A stretch of 8,123 nucleotides of DNA from Actinomycetota bacterium (lineage in GTDB: Bacteria > Actinomycetota > Acidimicrobiia > Spongiisociales > UBA5794). The notes beneath the pieces were generated by a model. The model was given only the letters and a program-made list of their open reading frames with translations. It searched no databases and was not told the origin of the DNA. Location of the stretch: the NCBI GenBank assembly GCA_003648875.1, contig QMQC01000064.1, positions 1-8,123 on the forward strand, read 5' to 3'. The translations under genes and the position numbers were made by a program. Position 1 is the first letter of the stretch; each line of letters opens with the position of its first letter. Positions 5,588 to 8,123 of this stretch are shown one piece after another.

Positions 5588-6369
5588 CGGGGATCAAGTG
5601 CCATGATTCCGTGGAGATCCGCTATCGATGCCACCACACGATCGGGAGCGAACTGTCCAGGGACATCAGCGGGACTCGCAGTCACTCCGGTCAACGTCAG
5701 CACGGACTCCCATCCTGAAGCCTGTGCGAACGCGATATCGGTCTCGGGTCTGTCTCCAACCATTATCACCCTGTCCGTTCGGACCCTTTGATTGATCAAC
5801 TCGTACATCGGCCGTCCCGGCTTTCCGCAAGTCACACACTCGCGCCCCGAGGCCTCGGAAACTGCGGCGACGATCACTCCGGTTCCGGGTACCTCTCCTC
5901 GCGGGGTTGGGAATGTGAAATCGGTGTTCGTGGCCACGAATACGGCTCCTTGGCCGACCGATCGAGCGGCCCTCTCGATCTTGTCGTTCGCCACGGACTT
6001 CTCAAATCCAACGACAACAGCGTCGGGCCCCTCGCTGTCGACAACCTCGATACCCTCTGCCCTGACAGTGTTCTTGAGCTGGGGAGACCCGATCACATAT
6101 GCCGACTCCAGTTGATTCTCAGCAAGGTAGGAAGCTGCGGCCATTCCCGATGTGACGATCGAACCAGGATCTGCGTTCACACCTACTCGGTCGCGGAGCA
6201 CTCCGGCAACCGATTCCGGAGTCTTCGTCGAGTTGTTGGTGGCATAGAGCAACTGCCACCCACGTGCGGTCAGCTCGGAGATCGTTGATGCTGCTCCTGC
6301 GATTGCCGATGAGCCGAGGTAGACGACGCCATCGAGGTCGAACACGATCGTGCCGGAATTCCGGTTCAT
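5584..6369 (-). CDS. HAD-IIA family phosphatase (NagD/phosphoglycolate phosphatase-like)
   Basis: Cytoplasmic phosphatase of the haloacid dehalogenase superfamily, 261 residues, the usual size. Motif I is FDLDGVVYLG at 10-19, with nucleophile D11 and acid/base D13. Motif II is TNNST at 44-48, motif III K183 (GKPGRPMYE), and motif IV VGDRPETDI at 204-212 with D206 and D211. The cap of subclass IIA lies between motifs II and III and includes ATNTDFTFPTPRGEVPGTG. The order HAD, small gene, tlyA matches M. tuberculosis Rv1692, reported as a D,L-glycerol-3-phosphate phosphatase in phospholipid recycling (from memory), so that substrate is possible here. ATG at 6369 is the only standard start near motif I. 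It has no clear Shine-Dalgarno and lies inside the 3' arm of a 13-bp inverted repeat, suggesting coupling to the upstream peptidase gene. The stop overlaps the next gene as ATGA. The family is certain; the substrate is not. Confidence 0.93.
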   Translation of the reverse strand: MNRNSGTIVFDLDGVVYLGSSAIAGAASTISELTARGWQLLYATNNSTKTPESVAGVLRDRVGVNADPGSIVTSGMAAASYLAENQLESAYVIGSPQLKNTVRAEGIEVVDSEGPDAVVVGFEKSVANDKIERAARSVGQGAVFVATNTDFTFPTPRGEVPGTGVIVAAVSEASGRECVTCGKPGRPMYELINQRVRTDRVIMVGDRPETDIAFAQASGWESVLTLTGVTASPADVPGQFAPDRVVASIADLHGIMALDPR

Positions 6370-6423
6370 CGAGTAGCGTTTCGGAGTCGTGGTGGACAGG
6401 GCACGGGGTTCGCTACTCGATGA
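6366..6423. promoter_or_regulatory. 13-bp perfect inverted repeat at the peptidase-phosphatase junction
   Basis: TCATCGAGTAGCG (6366-6378) and its exact reverse complement (6411-6423) are separated by 32 bases. In the message, the 5' arm carries the peptidase UAG stop and the 3' arm carries the phosphatase AUG. Folding would hide the phosphatase start codon, and ribosomes finishing the peptidase would open the stem. There is no U-run downstream, so a terminator is unlikely. The repeat is seen directly; the regulatory role is inferred. Confidence 0.6.
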
Positions 6424-7777
6424 CTCGTATGCGCTCTGAGAACGCCGTGACCACCGAAGCCAGGAATCTGGTCGTTGTCCTGACGGAGGCAGCCGTAATC
6501 CTTTCGTCGACGCCATGGAACATCGCGAGCATCTCGGGGAACGAGATCGCATCGTCGAACAGCCCGACCCCGTATGCAGGAATCCCGAGGTCGCGGAAGA
6601 ACCGTGCATCCGTCGTCACAGGGGTAAGCGTGGGCGCAAGTTCCCTCGTCCCGAGGTGGATCTCAGCAGCATCACCGATCGCGTCCCAGAGGGGGCCTTG
6701 TGCCTCGGAACCGTTCGCTTCCATATCGTGGACAGGCTCGAGTTCCAGACCTTCGAAAAGGTCTGGGCCGAGCACCTTCCGAAGATGATCCTCGAGATCG
6801 GCACGATCCTGACCCGGAAGGAGGCGAATGTCGATGTCGCCGTGTGCGGCGTCCGGGATCATGTTCATCTTCGTGCCGCCTTTGAAAACGTTGGGTGACA
6901 GCGTCATATGGGTGCACGCGTGAATCCATCGAGCCAGGGTCGGATCATCCTCTGAAACAATTTCGATGGCAGCATCGATCTGGTTCTCATCCACAAGCAT
7001 ATGTGCCAGATCGGCGCCCAGGCCGAGGTGAGGGACGAAATCGATCCACACCTCCGTAATGCCCACCGGTTGGGGTGCCAACCCGATCTTGAAGAAGGCT
7101 TCCGACAGGGACAGTACCGCGTTCGATCGTCCATAGGGCTGGCTCCCGTGACCGGAAATTCCTCCTGCCGTTACGGTGCGCCACATGGGTCCCTTCTCCG
7201 CAACGGTAACGGGGAGAGAGCGGTGCCCTGCCGTACCCAATGTCGGTCCCGCCACCTCGGTGAGCACATAGTCACACGCGACAAGGTCCCAGTGCTCCTC
7301 GACGAGATGCTTGGCCCCGTATACCCCTCCTGCTTCCTCATCTGCAACACATGCGAGGATCACGTCGCCGATCGGGGCAGGGATGATTCCATCCCTGATC
7401 CAACGGAACACAACGATCATGGCTGCCGTGACATTGAGCATGTCGACAGCGCCACGACCCCAGACGAATCCGCCATCTTCCTCGCCGGCGAAAGGATCAT
7501 GGGACCAGTCAGCGGCTGTCGCCGGAACCACGTCCAGGTGGGGGATCAGAAGAAGGGTTTGTCGGTTCGGCTCGGTTCCCTCAACGCGATAGATCACTGA
7601 TGCCCTTCCGGGGATCGGTTCGACCACCGTGCCCTGGTCACCGAGATACTCCTGGATGGTCCGCACTGAACGGATCTCGTGGCCCGATGTGGGCTCACCG
7701 GTGTTCACACATGCGTTCCTGATCAAGGCCTTCATCAGTTCCACGGCTTCGCTGCCGTCGGGGGTATCAGGCATCAT
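6413..7777 (-). CDS. M20-family metallopeptidase / amidohydrolase
   Basis: Zinc-dependent peptidase or deacylase of the M20 (ArgE/DapE/CPG2-like) family, 454 residues, the normal size. The metal-site residues are in order: H80 and D82 in PHLDVVP, bridging D112 in GRGAVDML, general base E147 and ligand E148 in ADEEAGG, a probable acidic ligand E174 (VLTE), and H421 near the end (MFHGVDER). The dimerisation domain is inserted after about residue 195 and contains the typical GISGHGSQPYGRSNAV. No signal peptide is seen, so it is probably cytoplasmic. The start is ATG 7777, with ATG 7774 an equal alternative. Both overlap the end of the GNAT gene (11 or 8 nt), and further upstream extension would only be GNAT sequence in another frame. 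The substrate (peptide, acyl-amino acid or carbamoyl compound) cannot be told from the sequence, and the neighbours do not indicate a biosynthetic pathway. Confidence 0.93.
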   Translation of the reverse strand: MMPDTPDGSEAVELMKALIRNACVNTGEPTSGHEIRSVRTIQEYLGDQGTVVEPIPGRASVIYRVEGTEPNRQTLLLIPHLDVVPATAADWSHDPFAGEEDGGFVWGRGAVDMLNVTAAMIVVFRWIRDGIIPAPIGDVILACVADEEAGGVYGAKHLVEEHWDLVACDYVLTEVAGPTLGTAGHRSLPVTVAEKGPMWRTVTAGGISGHGSQPYGRSNAVLSLSEAFFKIGLAPQPVGITEVWIDFVPHLGLGADLAHMLVDENQIDAAIEIVSEDDPTLARWIHACTHMTLSPNVFKGGTKMNMIPDAAHGDIDIRLLPGQDRADLEDHLRKVLGPDLFEGLELEPVHDMEANGSEAQGPLWDAIGDAAEIHLGTRELAPTLTPVTTDARFFRDLGIPAYGVGLFDDAISFPEMLAMFHGVDERITAASVRTTTRFLASVVTAFSERIRVIE

Positions 7778-8123
7778 CGTTGGCCGCCGGGTCTGCCGAG
7801 TACATGATGATCGAGCGTGCAGCGAATCCGTGGGACTCGTAGAAGTTCTTGGCCGCACGTTGACCTGGTCCGACGGGGGCGTCGAAGTGACGGACACCGT
7901 GGGTTCTGAGAATCTTCATCGCCTCAGTGAGCATCGTATGACCGACACCGACTCCTCTTGCTTCAGGCTCGGTATAGATGAGCCGCATTCGTCCGATAGT
8001 CGATCCATGTGCCCTTCCGAGCATCGGCTCGATGGTCGCCCACAGGAATCCGACAACCACGTCGGCGATCTCGCCCGCGAGGAGGAACGTTTCCGTATTT
8101 TCGATCACGGCGGACAACGAGAG
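7767..8123 (-). CDS. GNAT-family N-acetyltransferase (5' end cut by window)
   Basis: Acetyl-CoA-dependent acyltransferase of the GNAT fold; the acceptor is unknown. The reading frame is open to the window edge, so the 118 visible residues lack the N-terminus. A TTG codon at 8117 could be mistaken for a start, but the helices and first strand before FLLAGEIADVVVGFLWA would then be missing, so the gene most likely begins outside. Motif A with the acetyl-CoA pyrophosphate loop is at visible residues 48-61 (LIYTEPEARGVGVG). Motif B has AAKNFYESHGF at 90-100, the usual NArrfYeklGF element. The end overlaps the peptidase start by 11 nt, so the two are probably co-transcribed and translationally coupled. 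The family is confident; no specific function can be named. Confidence 0.9.
   Translation of the reverse strand, partial: LSLSAVIENTETFLLAGEIADVVVGFLWATIEPMLGRAHGSTIGRMRLIYTEPEARGVGVGHTMLTEAMKILRTHGVRHFDAPVGPGQRAAKNFYESHGFAARSIIMYSADPAANDDA

Noticed and set aside
6370..6609. Upstream extension of the HAD gene to 6609
   Set aside because: It would translate the peptidase gene in another frame; HAD motif I begins ten residues after ATG 6369, as expected for the family.
6745..6766. 7-bp inverted repeat CCAGACC/GGTCTGG in the peptidase gene
   Set aside because: It is short, inside well-conserved coding sequence and has no U-run; repeats of this size are expected by chance.
7778..7897. Upstream extension of the peptidase to 7897
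   Set aside because: The added 40 residues overlap the GNAT gene in another frame and look like shadow sequence (Ser, Thr and Arg rich); they are not a signal peptide.

Overview
The window is a densely packed run of nine genes, all on the minus strand. The first gene in transcription order (8123 end) and the last (1 end) run off the window. Transcription order is: GNAT acetyltransferase (partial), M20-type metallopeptidase, HAD-IIA phosphatase, small acidic protein, tlyA, nadK, recN, pyrG, Nudix hydrolase (partial). No RNA genes, CRISPR array, insertion sequence or prophage gene was seen, and no gene-free stretch exceeds 300 bases.

The stretch from the HAD phosphatase to the Nudix hydrolase follows the order I recall from Mycobacterium tuberculosis (Rv1692, Rv1693, tlyA, ppnK, recN, ..., pyrG, Rv1700). 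This and the moderately high GC content point to an Actinomycetota chromosome. The recN-pyrG interval has only 95 bp and lacks the two genes I recall there in mycobacteria (Rv1697, mctB), so a non-mycobacterial actinomycete is likelier. A deep-branching class such as Acidimicrobiia is possible but is only a guess.

Layout: 8123-6413 holds the GNAT gene and the peptidase, which overlap by 11 bp. A 43-bp gap follows, carrying a perfect 13-bp inverted repeat whose arms cover the peptidase stop codon and the phosphatase start codon. From 6369 to 3835 the phosphatase, small acidic protein, tlyA and nadK are chained by 4-nt stop/start overlaps (ATGA, CTGA, GTGA); nadK then overlaps recN by 8 nt. The 95-bp gap at 2125-2219 is the only plausible internal promoter region. 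It contains an extended -10 element and a strong Shine-Dalgarno for pyrG. pyrG overlaps the Nudix gene by another GTGA.

The genes cover phosphoester removal, rRNA methylation (TlyA), NADP supply (NadK), double-strand-break repair (RecN), CTP synthesis (PyrG) and nucleotide-sugar cleanup (Nudix). They are housekeeping functions linked by tight co-transcription rather than one pathway. I do not see an undescribed multi-gene system. What merits a second look is in translation and RNA structure: tlyA has no ATG, GTG or TTG start that would keep its S4 domain and appears to start at CTG; the 13-bp stem may couple peptidase and phosphatase translation; two strong perfect inverted repeats lie close together inside recN; and the palindrome CGATCG is unusually frequent.
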